Shown: positions 8,353 to 17,567 of the stretch, in pieces
Position numbering within the stretch: position 1 is the stretch's first letter
Layout of the letters: each line of letters begins with the position of its first letter
From: Stygiobacter sp. RIFOXYC2_FULL_38_25
Lineage (GTDB): Bacteria > Bacteroidota > Ignavibacteria > Ignavibacteriales > Melioribacteraceae
Direction of reading: 5' to 3'
Assembly (NCBI GenBank): GCA_001803165.1
Contig: MHAZ01000021.1
Span: forward strand, 558,001-622,000
DNA: 64,000 bases
Notes under the pieces: model-generated
The model's input: the letters and a program-made list of their open reading frames with translations, nothing else
Databases searched by the model: none
Told to the model about the DNA's origin: nothing
Translations under genes and position numbers: made by a program

Positions 8353-9720
8353 ATGTCTCAAAGTTTATCGCAAAATGAAGATACAATAGTTGCGCTAGCT
8401 ACACCAAATGGCGTTGGAGCTATTTCGGTGATTCGTGTTAGCGGTCCAAGCGCAATACCGTCTGTTGACAAAGTGTTTTCCGGCAAAAAAAAGCTTATTG
8501 ATTGCGCATCTCACACAATTCATTATGGTAGAATTTTGGAAAGCGGGGGAGAAGCCATTGATGATGTTTTGATTTCGGTTTTTTCCGATGGGCGCTCGTT
8601 TACCGGCGAAGATAGTATTGAGATTAGTACGCATGGAAACCCATTTATAGCACAGAAAATCATATCAGTCTTATTGCTACAAGAAATAAGATTAGCAGAG
8701 CCGGGCGAGTTTACTAAGCGTGCATATCTAAATGGAAAGCTTGATTTAGCACAAGCCGAAGCAGTTGCAGATGTGATCAATTCAAGAACGGAAGTTTCGC
8801 TTCGCGGCGCGCGTAATCAACTTGATGGAATTCTTTCTAAGAAGATTGATTCTTTACGCGAGCAACTGATTCATACTTCTTCTCTTATTGAACTAGAACT
8901 GGATTTTGCCGAAGAGGACATTCACTTTATGTCTTTGCAAGAGATAGTTAGAAACATAGATGAGATTATTGAGGAAATTGAAGCACTGCTTAAAACCTTT
9001 TCGTTCGGAAAAGTAATACGCGATGGAGTAAACGTTGCGCTTGTAGGTCCGCCAAATGCCGGAAAATCATCCTTGCTTAATTATTTTCTTAAAGAAGCCC
9101 GCGCAATTGTAAGCGAAGTCCCGGGAACTACACGAGATATTATTCGAGAAGATTTGTTTATTGATGGGATTATGTTCCGATTGTTTGATACTGCTGGAAT
9201 TAGAGCTACAGAAGACGCAGTTGAAAAAGAAGGCGTCTTGAGAAGCAGAAATGCTCTAAAAGAAGCGGATATTGTTTTGTTTCTCAACGATACAACAGTT
9301 GGCTTTTCCGAGCATCTTTATTCGGAAATTCTTGAACTAAATCAGAGTGATAGGATTGTGAGAGTAGCTAACAAGGTTGATATTACGAGACCTGAGCCTG
9401 ATAAGTATGATGTGCAAATTTCTGCAAAAACCGGTGTGGGAATGCAGTCCCTTTTTGAGAAACTAAAAGCAGTTGCACTTGGTTCTTCTACATATACAGA
9501 GAGGACTGCCATTGTTTCGAACATTCGCCACTATGATTCACTTAATAAAGCAAATGAGCACTTAAAATCCGCAAAGGAATCTATTAATAAGAGGCTAACG
9601 GGCGAATTTATCTCGGTAGATCTAAGAAATGCCGAAAATGATTTGGGTGAGATAGTTGGCAAAATCACGTCGGATGATATTTTGAATAATATATTTTCGA
9701 AATTCTGTATAGGAAAGTAA
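8353..9720 (+). CDS. mnmE: tRNA U34 modification GTPase MnmE
   Basis: 455 residues from the ATG at 8353 (MSQSLSQNEDTIVALATPNG), preceded by AAAGGA. An upstream in-frame start at 8278 would add 25 residues that do not belong to the family. The N-terminal folate-binding domain, helical domain and inserted G domain are in the expected order: GPPNAGKSS (P-loop), DTAG, NKVD, and the C-terminal CIGK motif that is needed for catalysis. MnmE works with MnmG to form carboxymethylaminomethyl-uridine at tRNA position 34. mnmG follows 154 bases downstream on the same strand. Confidence 0.97.
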   Translation: MSQSLSQNEDTIVALATPNGVGAISVIRVSGPSAIPSVDKVFSGKKKLIDCASHTIHYGRILESGGEAIDDVLISVFSDGRSFTGEDSIEISTHGNPFIAQKIISVLLLQEIRLAEPGEFTKRAYLNGKLDLAQAEAVADVINSRTEVSLRGARNQLDGILSKKIDSLREQLIHTSSLIELELDFAEEDIHFMSLQEIVRNIDEIIEEIEALLKTFSFGKVIRDGVNVALVGPPNAGKSSLLNYFLKEARAIVSEVPGTTRDIIREDLFIDGIMFRLFDTAGIRATEDAVEKEGVLRSRNALKEADIVLFLNDTTVGFSEHLYSEILELNQSDRIVRVANKVDITRPEPDKYDVQISAKTGVGMQSLFEKLKAVALGSSTYTERTAIVSNIRHYDSLNKANEHLKSAKESINKRLTGEFISVDLRNAENDLGEIVGKITSDDILNNIFSKFCIGK

Positions 9721-9736
9721 TGTTTCATGTGAAACC
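9721..9736. promoter_or_regulatory. parS-like site 1
   Basis: TGTTTCATGTGAAACC matches 14 of 16 positions of the bacterial parS consensus TGTTTCACGTGAAACA and starts directly after the mnmE stop codon. parS is the loading site for ParB in chromosome partition. Sites of this kind commonly lie near oriC, where mnmG/rsmG and parAB often neighbour each other. No parAB is in this window, so the function is inferred from the motif and the gene context. Confidence 0.6.
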
Positions 9737-9818
9737 AAGAAAGTAAGAAAGAAGAAGTATGAAGTTCGAAGAGAAAAGTATTTCCCTTTGCATCACACTT
9801 AAGATTTCCAAACTTACC

Positions 9819-9834
9819 GGTTCCACGTGAAACT
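9819..9834. promoter_or_regulatory. parS-like site 2
   Basis: GGTTCCACGTGAAACT matches 13 of 16 positions of the parS consensus and keeps the central CACGTGAAAC intact. It lies 83 bases after the first parS-like sequence in the same mnmE-mnmG gap. Two such sequences within 114 bases, both in non-coding DNA, are much less likely to be chance than one. Confidence 0.5.
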
Positions 9835-9874
9835 GATTGGTCTTGACTTAGTCGAGACTTATAGAAAGGAATAA

Positions 9875-11746
9875 ATGAGAAGTTTTGATCTAATAGTAGT
9901 TGGTGGGGGTCATGCCGGTATTGAGGCGGCGGTTTCAGCAGCCAAAATGGGTTGCTCTGTTGGATTAGTTTCAATGGATAAAAACGGAATGGGAAGGATG
10001 TCTTGCAATCCGGCAATTGGTGGAAGTGCAAAAGGGCATCTTGTTCACGAAGTAGACGCTTTGGGTGGGGCAATGGGCTTAATTGCTGATCAGTCGGGCA
10101 TCCAATTTAGAACATTGAATAAATCAAAAGGTCCTGCGGTATGGGCTGGAAGAAGCCAAAATGACCGTGAAATTTATTCTGAGATTGCCTCTAGCATGGT
10201 TGCCGGGACACAAAATCTTTCGATCATTGAAGAAATGATTATTGACGCAATTGAAGAAGGTAAAAAGATTGTTGGTGTTAGGACAGCACATGGCGAAGAA
10301 ATAAAATGTAAAGCTCTTGTTGTATGCAGTGGAACATTTTTAAATGGATTGATGCATACTGGAATGAGTTCGACTAAAGGGGGAAGGTTTGGAGAGAAGC
10401 CTTCCGTGGGTTTAACAGATTCTTTTGTTAAAATGGGCTTCGAAGCCGGAAGACTAAAAACCGGAACGCCACCACGGTTACACAAAAATTCTATCAATTG
10501 GCAAATACTTGACGAACAGCCTGGAGATGTTCCGCCTCTTCCGTTTTCTTTGAGAACACCAAAAGATAAATTTCCATATCAGCCTCAGTTAAGCTGCCAT
10601 ATAACTTATACGGATCAAACTGTTCATAAAATTTTAGAAAAAGGTTTTGGTGATTCGCCGTTATTCACTGGGAAAATTCAAGGAGTAGGTCCGCGCTACT
10701 GTCCTTCAATTGAAGATAAAATTAATCGGTTTGCCGATAAAGAAAGACACCAATTGTTTTTGGAACCAGAAGGTTTGAACTCAGAATTAATTTATATAAA
10801 CGGATTTTCTACATCGCTGCCGGTCGAAATTCAATTTGAAGCGCTGAAGAAAATTAAAGGCCTTGAAGAAGTAGTAATGGTTCGTCCCGGCTATGCAGTT
10901 GAGTATGATTATTTTCCTCCTCATCAAGTTGATTTAACGCTGGAGACAAAGCTAATACAAGGACTTTATTTCGCCGGACAGATAAACGGCACTTCCGGAT
11001 ATGAAGAAGCTGCCGGGCAAGGAATAATCGCAGGTATTAATGCTGCATTAAAAATTCAAGGAAGACCGGAATTCGTATTAACAAGAAGCGAAGCTTACAT
11101 AGGTGTATTGATTGATGATCTTGTTGACAAATCTACTAATGAACCGTACCGCATGTTTACTTCGCGGGCAGAGCACAGGTTAGTATTGCGCCAGGATAAT
11201 TCTGATCAACGCTTGATGAAATATGGATATGAATTTGGGCTTATTCCAAAGGAAATGTTTGATGAGTTAAAACAGAGAGAATTAGTTATTTCTAAAGCAA
11301 AAGATATTGCCGAAAAGAAAAGGATAGTCCCAAATGATATTAATCCAATTTTAGAAAGAAAGGAACTTGCGATAGCAGATAATGCTGATACAATTACGAA
11401 ACTTGTACGAAGACCGGAACTTGAGTTAAAAGATATATTAAGTGTTTTGCCGGAAGACGATGAGTTCAAATTGTTGATAAGCGACGATAAAGTGTACGAG
11501 CAAGTAGAAATCAACATTAAGTATGAAGGCTATATTCAAAGACAGCAAGAATTGATTCAAAAGATGGAAAAATACGAGAAGATTAATATTCCATTAAATT
11601 TTGATTATCTAAAAATAAAGACTATCTCAACTGAAGGAAGGGAAAAACTTGGCAAAGTAAAACCACGTACAATTGGTCAAGCTTCAAGAATATCGGGCGT
11701 CACTCCTTCAGATATTTCTGTTTTGTTAGTATATTTGAAAAGCTAA
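9875..11746 (+). CDS. mnmG: tRNA U34 carboxymethylaminomethyl synthase subunit MnmG (GidA)
   Basis: 623 residues, normal length. The FAD-binding dinucleotide fold is at the N-terminus ([10 protein letters not shown] near residues 8-17), followed by [23 protein letters not shown] and the [18 protein letters not shown] signature. The C-terminal helical region carries [16 protein letters not shown]. With MnmE it uses methylene-THF, FAD and GTP to modify wobble uridines. A short hairpin (GTCTTGAC-TTA-GTCGAGAC at about 9841-9859) sits just before the start. Confidence 0.98.
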   Translation: MRSFDLIVVGGGHAGIEAAVSAAKMGCSVGLVSMDKNGMGRMSCNPAIGGSAKGHLVHEVDALGGAMGLIADQSGIQFRTLNKSKGPAVWAGRSQNDREIYSEIASSMVAGTQNLSIIEEMIIDAIEEGKKIVGVRTAHGEEIKCKALVVCSGTFLNGLMHTGMSSTKGGRFGEKPSVGLTDSFVKMGFEAGRLKTGTPPRLHKNSINWQILDEQPGDVPPLPFSLRTPKDKFPYQPQLSCHITYTDQTVHKILEKGFGDSPLFTGKIQGVGPRYCPSIEDKINRFADKERHQLFLEPEGLNSELIYINGFSTSLPVEIQFEALKKIKGLEEVVMVRPGYAVEYDYFPPHQVDLTLETKLIQGLYFAGQINGTSGYEEAAGQGIIAGINAALKIQGRPEFVLTRSEAYIGVLIDDLVDKSTNEPYRMFTSRAEHRLVLRQDNSDQRLMKYGYEFGLIPKEMFDELKQRELVISKAKDIAEKKRIVPNDINPILERKELAIADNADTITKLVRRPELELKDILSVLPEDDEFKLLISDDKVYEQVEINIKYEGYIQRQQELIQKMEKYEKINIPLNFDYLKIKTISTEGREKLGKVKPRTIGQASRISGVTPSDISVLLVYLKS

Positions 11747-11761
11747 TTCTGGAAAATTTGT

Positions 11762-12442
11762 TTGGATCTTCAAGAACAGTATTTACGCGAGTTAAAAGTT
11801 CTCTTTTGGGATAACGGGATTAACCCCGACGAATATCAGTTAGAGAGATTAGCATTATTCGGAACACTTGTTAATCAAAAGAACTCAAAACTCAATTTAA
11901 TTTCCCGCAAAGATGTACTCAAGATAGTTGAAAACCACATTTTCATCTCCTCGTATGTATCAGAGTTTATTCCTCCCAAAGTTTCACGCTTTTTAGATAT
12001 TGGAACCGGCGGAGGCTTTCCTGGAATTCCACTTGCAATTACTCGACCAATTTTACGTGGAGTTTTAGTTGATTCAACCGCCAAAAAAATTGATGCTGTA
12101 AAAGAGTTTATCAACAAACTTAAGATGAGCAACTTAACTGCGGAAAACGCACGCGTTGAGAGTGATGAATTTATTCAGAAATATGCAAACTCTTTTGATC
12201 TTGTTGTCAGTCGTGCGACAGTTCCGCTAATAATACTTTTCCGTTATGCGCTCCCGTTGATTAAAGAAAAAGCATACATCGTTGCAATTAAAGGGGGCGA
12301 CTTAATGGATGAATTTAAAACGGCAGAGCTTAAGTACAAATCGTTTATCAAAAAATCCACAATATTTGAACTTGCCTATAAACCATCGAATACCCGAAAT
12401 GAAAAGGGTAAAAAGCTGGTACTAATCGAATTGAACAAGTAA
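11762..12442 (+). CDS. rsmG: 16S rRNA G527 N7-methyltransferase RsmG (GidB)
   Basis: 226 residues from a TTG start at 11762, 15 bases after mnmG and preceded by a GGAAAA-like site. The SAM-binding motif LDIGTGGGFPGIPLAI lies near residues 80-95, followed by LVVSRATVPL. The central alignment KNSKLNLISRKD at the N-terminus fits the family. It methylates G527 of 16S rRNA. It follows mnmG as in many origin-proximal gidA-gidB clusters. Confidence 0.96.
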   Translation: MDLQEQYLRELKVLFWDNGINPDEYQLERLALFGTLVNQKNSKLNLISRKDVLKIVENHIFISSYVSEFIPPKVSRFLDIGTGGGFPGIPLAITRPILRGVLVDSTAKKIDAVKEFINKLKMSNLTAENARVESDEFIQKYANSFDLVVSRATVPLIILFRYALPLIKEKAYIVAIKGGDLMDEFKTAELKYKSFIKKSTIFELAYKPSNTRNEKGKKLVLIELNK

Positions 12443-12491
12443 TTGCAGTGCGTAGATTTTCGCTGCAAATAAAGGGCGGAATGAGCATTAG

Positions 12492-13607
12492 ATGAACACC
12501 GAAAAATTTTTACGATACTTACCCGAGCGTGACGCTATTTTTGTTTTAGGCGCAGGAGCTTCAAATCCGGATGGTGTTCCACTCCAAAAAGAAATGCTGC
12601 CGATGATTATGTCGGGCGAAGTTGATGAAATTACAAATTCCGAAATTGGAAAAATTGTTATCGAGTTTATTCGTGAAAACTTTGATTTAGATGAAAAGAA
12701 CAATCTCTATCCTCAACTCGAAGCAGTGTTCGGCTTTATAGATTATTTTATTCAGCAAGACGAAAGCTTAAACGCGAAATACACAAATGAAAAAATCCGC
12801 GACATTAAAGAATATCTAATCAAACTTTTACACTTTGTTGTTAACATAAAAACGGATCAGCGGAGCCCATACTACCATAAGTTTTGGGAAGCGATAACAA
12901 ATCATTCAATAAATACTTCCATCATTACGCTGAATTATGACACTCTTCTAGAGCAAGCCTTCGATTTTATTTTTCAAAAGAAAGCCGGTTTTATTGATTA
13001 CTGCATACCGCTGATGAACTACGAAAAACATCCGCAGTTAACCGGTTATAATTTTTGGGTGAATCCGCGAGAGCCTGTAACGTTAAGCAAACAAGAAAAT
13101 CCGTTTACATACAAACTCATCAAAACACACGGCAGCTTAACCTGGAAGTACTGCAATTGCTGCAATCAAACATTGCTTACACCTTGGGATAGGAAAATAG
13201 ATTTGAACCGTGGAAAATTTCTTGGCTATTCCTACCCGGGAAACGAAGAGTATGAATACCGCTGCCCGATTGACGGAACAGAATTTCAAACGCTAATAAT
13301 GCCGCCATCTTATCTAAAAACGCTACATCATCCAATTATATCTCAGTTGTTGAGCGAAGCTGCCAGAGAAATTCGTGCTGCAAAGAAAATAATTTTCATC
13401 GGATACTCACTCTCAAATGCAGATGTTCACGTTAAAGCTTTGTTCAAAAAGCAAATTACGCCGGAAAAACAAATCATAGTTATCAATCCTAAAAAGAAAA
13501 TCGAATCTGAGATGAATTATCGTTCCCTCACTAAAAATGTCACATTCATTTACTCTCCTTTCGAAGAGTTGGTAAATAGTACACAACTTCTTTCTAAAAT
13601 CTTCTAA
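12492..13607 (+). CDS. Stand-alone SIR2-like domain protein
   Basis: 371 residues forming one SIR2-type Rossmann fold: FVLGAGASNPDG at about 18-29 (NAD-binding loop), SIITLNYDTLLE near 140, KTHGSLTWKYC near 212 and IFIGYSLSNADVHV near 300. The small zinc module is visible as C-N-CC with YRCPIDG. This is the SIR2_2/SIR2-like branch rather than the classical protein deacetylases. Members of this branch often act as NAD+-consuming effectors in phage defence, but no partner gene is obvious here. It follows rsmG by 49 bases and precedes a PadR regulator. Confidence 0.8.
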   Translation: MNTEKFLRYLPERDAIFVLGAGASNPDGVPLQKEMLPMIMSGEVDEITNSEIGKIVIEFIRENFDLDEKNNLYPQLEAVFGFIDYFIQQDESLNAKYTNEKIRDIKEYLIKLLHFVVNIKTDQRSPYYHKFWEAITNHSINTSIITLNYDTLLEQAFDFIFQKKAGFIDYCIPLMNYEKHPQLTGYNFWVNPREPVTLSKQENPFTYKLIKTHGSLTWKYCNCCNQTLLTPWDRKIDLNRGKFLGYSYPGNEEYEYRCPIDGTEFQTLIMPPSYLKTLHHPIISQLLSEAAREIRAAKKIIFIGYSLSNADVHVKALFKKQITPEKQIIVINPKKKIESEMNYRSLTKNVTFIYSPFEELVNSTQLLSKIF

Positions 13608-13677
13608 TTCTAGTTGATAAATGAGATTAATTCCTCTATTTTTATACTAATCTTACAAAATAGTGGTCTTGCGATAT

Positions 13678-14259
13678 ATGCTGTCAAAACTAGCAACTCT
13701 GATACTTGGTATTTTAGCCGAGCGTGAAAGAAACCCTTACGAAATCACAAAAATGCTTAGCGAGCTTCAAACTAAGAAGTGGCTGCCTATGGCGGACTCC
13801 ACCGTTTATGCCACTATAAATAATTTGAAGAAAAAGGGAATGATTTTAGGCAGAACAGAGAAGGACGGAAATCTGCCGGAGAAAACAATTTATTCTATTA
13901 CTGATGAAGGTGAAAAGGAATTGCAGCTTTCAATCACATCATTTTTGGAAGAGGATTCTTCAACGTCCTCTGGATTTGATATTGGCATTTTGTTGATGCA
14001 CAATTTGAGCAAACAAGAGATTCAAATTAAGCTGAAGAAGAAATTGGAAAGATTAGAAGCAGCGTTTTATGTGATAAGAAAACAGATACTTGGTTTTGAA
14101 ATGGATACCCAGAAAATTGCTTTTACCGCACTTTCTATGTTAAAGCACCGTCAGCATCTTGTTGAAGCAGAAATAAAAACCGTAAAAGAACTTATACGTG
14201 ATCTAAATGTGCGCGCAAATATTTCTGATCTCTCGCCGTTTGATATGCGGATGATGTAA
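13678..14259 (+). CDS. PadR-family transcriptional regulator
   Basis: 193 residues from the ATG at 13678; an in-frame GTG at 13663 is possible. The N-terminal winged helix reads SKLATLILGILAERERNPYEITKML, then DSTVYATINNLKKKGMI and TIYSITDEGEKEL, typical of PadR. A longer C-terminal helical part (110-193) probably serves dimerisation. PadR proteins are usually ligand-responsive repressors, often of exporters. No exporter is next to it, so the target is unknown. Confidence 0.88.
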   Translation: MLSKLATLILGILAERERNPYEITKMLSELQTKKWLPMADSTVYATINNLKKKGMILGRTEKDGNLPEKTIYSITDEGEKELQLSITSFLEEDSSTSSGFDIGILLMHNLSKQEIQIKLKKKLERLEAAFYVIRKQILGFEMDTQKIAFTALSMLKHRQHLVEAEIKTVKELIRDLNVRANISDLSPFDMRMM

Positions 14260-14277
14260 GAAAGCAAAACTATATAC

Positions 14278-14303
14278 GAGACGTTCCAGCGGAACGTCTT
14301 TAC
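14278..14303. repeat. Dispersed hairpin repeat at the PadR/thrC junction
   Basis: AGACGTTCC-AGC-GGAACGTCT (14279-14299) is a perfect 9-bp stem with a three-base loop, followed by TTAC. It lies between two converging genes and includes the first base of the thrC stop codon. The closely related AGACGTTGCATGCAACGTCT occurs at 27274. It may act as a bidirectional terminator, but its sequence family suggests a mobile or dispersed palindrome. Confidence 0.65.
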
Positions 14304-15604
14304 AAGGCGAATAAATATTCTTTCAAAGAATTGTAATCTGAAGAGAGCGACACAGCTCTCTTTTCTTTTGTCAAACAAGCCGCAAGTCTTTCCGGAATTT
14401 CAACATTAATATTCAATTCTTCTTCAACTACATCTTTGAATTTTGCCGGATGAGCAGTTTCCAAAACAATTGAAGTAAATTTCTCTGTAGAATTTCCCTT
14501 TAGAAATTTTTCCAAAGCCGAATAGCCAACCGCACCGTGAGGATCAATTACATAATTATTTTTTTCGAATACATCTTTTATCGCTTCGCGCGTTTGTTCA
14601 TCACTAAAAGTAGCGGAATAAATATCATTCCGAATTTCTGAAACCGAGTTTGAATACAAATCAACTATTCTTGCAAGATTACTTGGATTGCCAACATCCA
14701 TTGCGTTTGAAAGTGTTTGAACGGATGCGCGCGGATTAAAATTTCCACTTTGAATGAATTCAGTGAAAACATCATTCTTATTTGTAGCGCCGATAAATTT
14801 GTGAATTGGTAAGCCCATTTTCTTTGCTAACAATCCGGCTGTGATGTTGCCTAGATTTCCCGAAGGAACAGAAAAAACAACCGGGTGAGTTTTATCGGGA
14901 ATTTGTTTGTATGCTTCCATGTAGTAAAAAGATTGGGGAAGCAAGCGCGCAATGTTAATTGAATTAGCAGAAGATAAGTTTAGTTTACTTGTTAATTCCG
15001 AATCAACAAAAGCAGATTTTACTAAACGCTGGCAATCATCAAACGTTCCATCTATTTCAAGCGCTGTAATATTTTTATCAAGAGTAGTTAATTGCTGTTC
15101 TTGAATCTTGCTTACTTTTCCTTTTGGATAGAGAATGTAAACACTAATTCCCGGCGTGTTATAAAAACCATTTGCAACAGCGCTGCCGGTATCGCCGCTA
15201 GTAGCAACAAGAATATTAAGGTGAGAATTTTCCTTCTGCGCAAAGTAACCCATCGTCTTTGCCATGAAGCGCGCACCAAAATCTTTGAACGCTAAAGTTG
15301 GTCCATGAAATAGTTCGAGCACAAATAGATTTTTATCTATCTCAACAATTGGCGCGGGAAAGCTTATCGCTTCGGTTACAATCTCTTCAAGTTTGGCTTG
15401 CGGAATTTCATCTTCGATAAAATATTTAGAAACTTCGAGAGCAATTTCCACAAACGATTTGTTTTCAATGCTCTCAAAAAATTCTCTAGGAAACTTTGGA
15501 ATGAACTCCGGCATAAACAAACCGCCATCGTCAGCTAAACCTTTCATCACCGCTTGTTCGAAAGAGAATAATTTGTTTTTACTATTTGTGCTGTAATATT
15601 TCAT
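14300..15604 (-). CDS. thrC: Threonine synthase
   Basis: 434 residues, the longer form of the family. The PLP lysine is in FHGPTLAFKDFGARFM near residue 110, and the substrate-side motifs ATSGDTGSAVANGF and VPSGNLGNITAG are present. It converts O-phosphohomoserine to threonine and closes the operon. Its ATG overlaps the thrB stop by four bases, so the two are probably translationally coupled. Expression should follow the threonine-rich leader upstream of the operon. Confidence 0.97.
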   Translation of the reverse strand: MKYYSTNSKNKLFSFEQAVMKGLADDGGLFMPEFIPKFPREFFESIENKSFVEIALEVSKYFIEDEIPQAKLEEIVTEAISFPAPIVEIDKNLFVLELFHGPTLAFKDFGARFMAKTMGYFAQKENSHLNILVATSGDTGSAVANGFYNTPGISVYILYPKGKVSKIQEQQLTTLDKNITALEIDGTFDDCQRLVKSAFVDSELTSKLNLSSANSINIARLLPQSFYYMEAYKQIPDKTHPVVFSVPSGNLGNITAGLLAKKMGLPIHKFIGATNKNDVFTEFIQSGNFNPRASVQTLSNAMDVGNPSNLARIVDLYSNSVSEIRNDIYSATFSDEQTREAIKDVFEKNNYVIDPHGAVGYSALEKFLKGNSTEKFTSIVLETAHPAKFKDVVEEELNINVEIPERLAACLTKEKRAVSLSSDYNSLKEYLFAL

Positions 15605-16530
15605 ATTAAAACTCGTGGACCTTTTTCGTTAATCTTAGAAACATAAGTTTTACTACCGAAGCCTTTTTTCTTTGCGGCTTTTTTCATTTCAAGAGCAATG
15701 CGCTCTGCATCTATTTGCGAAGTAGAAAAGGCGAACATAGATGGACCGGAACCGGAAATGTTACAATTAATCGCGCCGGCGTTTAAAGCTGCTTGGCGGA
15801 TTTCATCATAACAAGGAATTAGTGTTGCGCGTTTCGGTTCCGCAAATAGATCTATTATTGATCTTCCGATTAAGGAAATGTCATTCCGCAAAAGTCCGGC
15901 AACCAAACCCGCTGCGTTACCAGCTTGAGCAATTCCGGTTTTGAGTTCAAACGTTTTATCTAAAATTCTTCTCGCATCAATTGTCTTTATAACAATATCC
16001 GGATAAACAATAGAGCAGAATAAATTCCTTGGGTAATCGAGTTGAATAATATCTATTGGATTGTAAGAACGGATTAAAACAAATCCGCCAAACAAAGCCG
16101 GCGCTACATTATCCGCATGAACACTTCCGCTGGCGATAAACTCACCGGCTATCGCGTGTTCAAGCAAATCGAGCTTACTAAGTTTTAAGTTGAGCAATTT
16201 ATTTATGGCGAACACACCGCCTACTGAACTTGCCGCGCTGGAACCGAGTCCGCTGCCAATTCCCATTTTCTTGTGAATTGCAACATCGAGCCCAACGTTA
16301 ATATTGTATTTGTTGAGCAATGATTTAATTGCGCCCGTGGTTGTGTTCTTTTCGGGATCAAGTGGAAGCTTTCCGCCATCGCCGGTAATTTTTGTTATTC
16401 TAATTTCTTTCGAACTGTTTAATTTTATTTCTACTTCATCGCCAGGTTCGTGAAGCGCAAAGCCCATCATATCGAAACCGGGACCAACGTTTGAAACAGA
16501 AGCGGGAGCGAATACTTTTATTTTTTTCAT
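15601..16530 (-). CDS. thrB: Homoserine kinase
   Basis: 309 residues, a GHMP-family kinase. ASVSNVGPGFDMMGFAL lies at the N-terminus, the phosphate-binding loop GIGSGLGSSAASSVG near residues 90-104, and the C-terminal GSGPSMFAF. It phosphorylates homoserine with ATP. It overlaps asd upstream and thrC downstream by four bases each. No homoserine dehydrogenase gene is present in this operon, so the substrate must come from an enzyme encoded elsewhere. Confidence 0.97.
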   Translation of the reverse strand: MKKIKVFAPASVSNVGPGFDMMGFALHEPGDEVEIKLNSSKEIRITKITGDGGKLPLDPEKNTTTGAIKSLLNKYNINVGLDVAIHKKMGIGSGLGSSAASSVGGVFAINKLLNLKLSKLDLLEHAIAGEFIASGSVHADNVAPALFGGFVLIRSYNPIDIIQLDYPRNLFCSIVYPDIVIKTIDARRILDKTFELKTGIAQAGNAAGLVAGLLRNDISLIGRSIIDLFAEPKRATLIPCYDEIRQAALNAGAINCNISGSGPSMFAFSTSQIDAERIALEMKKAAKKKGFGSKTYVSKINEKGPRVLI

Positions 16531-17567
16531 CCACTAATTCCTTGAGCTTTCATCAGCTCTGCGATAAGAATTGTTCCGCCCGCCGCGCCGCGAATAGTAT
16601 TATGAGATAGCACAACAAACTTAAAATCGAAAAGTGAATCTTCGCGCAATCTGCCAACAGCAACGCCCATTCCGTTACCAAGATTACGATGAACGCGCGG
16701 CTGCGGATATCTGTCTTCGCTGAAATAAGTTATAACAGGATTTGGCGCGAAGGGAAGCGCAAGCGCTTGCGGTAAAGATTTAAACTCGCTCCACACTTTA
16801 ATAATTTCTTCTTTAGTTGGTTTCGATTTTAATTTCACTTGAACACATTCTGTGTGACCATCAATTACACCAACTCTATTACACTGAGCGCTGATCATAA
16901 AATCAGCGTTAACAAATTTATTGTTAACGATAGAGCCAAAAATTTTCAGCGGTTCACTTTCCATTTTGGCTTCTTCACCGCCAATGAAAGGAACAACGTT
17001 ATCTATTATATCAAGACTTGGTAAGCCGGGATATCCGGCGCCGGAAATAGCTTGCATTGTTACAACATTTACGGCTTCCAAACCAAAATTATCTTGAAGC
17101 GGTTTTAGCGCAATTGCCAAACCAATTGTTGAGCAGTTTGGATTGGTAACAATTCCACCTTTGTAGTTTTGCGCCTTCACAACTTCTAAGTGATTGTGAT
17201 TTATTTCTGGAATCATTAACGGCACATCCGCATCAAAGCGGTGATTGCGCGCGTTTGAAATAACATAGCAGCCGGCTTCTGCAAGGGCTGTTTCAATTTC
17301 GCCAGCAACGTTAGCATCCAATCCGGAGAAAGCAACTTTAGATTCTAAACTTGTATCGCACTTTTTCACAATCATGTTCGCGTACTTTTCCGGCAGCGGC
17401 GTTTGCATAATCCAGTTTGTTGCTTCCGCATATTTTTTCCCGGCGGAACGGTCTGACGCGGCAAGTTCAGTAACTTCGAACCAAGGATGATTTAATAATA
17501 ATTCTACGAAACGCTGACCGACACTTCCGGTAGCACCCAAAACTGCGACTGGAATTTTAGAACTCAT
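16527..17567 (-). CDS. asd: Aspartate-semialdehyde dehydrogenase (archaeal/fungal-type)
   Basis: 346 residues. LGATGSVGQRFVELL with ASDRSAGKKY at the N-terminus is the form seen in archaeal and fungal enzymes rather than the common bacterial GATGAVG form. The catalytic Cys is in TNPNCSTIGL near residue 145, and the substrate-binding region includes DGHTECVQVKL. It reduces aspartyl phosphate to the semialdehyde, the branch point to lysine, methionine and threonine. It overlaps the aspartokinase gene and thrB by four bases each. Confidence 0.95.
   Translation of the reverse strand: MSSKIPVAVLGATGSVGQRFVELLLNHPWFEVTELAASDRSAGKKYAEATNWIMQTPLPEKYANMIVKKCDTSLESKVAFSGLDANVAGEIETALAEAGCYVISNARNHRFDADVPLMIPEINHNHLEVVKAQNYKGGIVTNPNCSTIGLAIALKPLQDNFGLEAVNVVTMQAISGAGYPGLPSLDIIDNVVPFIGGEEAKMESEPLKIFGSIVNNKFVNADFMISAQCNRVGVIDGHTECVQVKLKSKPTKEEIIKVWSEFKSLPQALALPFAPNPVITYFSEDRYPQPRVHRNLGNGMGVAVGRLREDSLFDFKFVVLSHNTIRGAAGGTILIAELMKAQGISG

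Noticed and set aside
14151-14378. Minus-strand ORF opposite PadR
   Set aside because: A shadow of the PadR and thrC coding regions with no family likeness.
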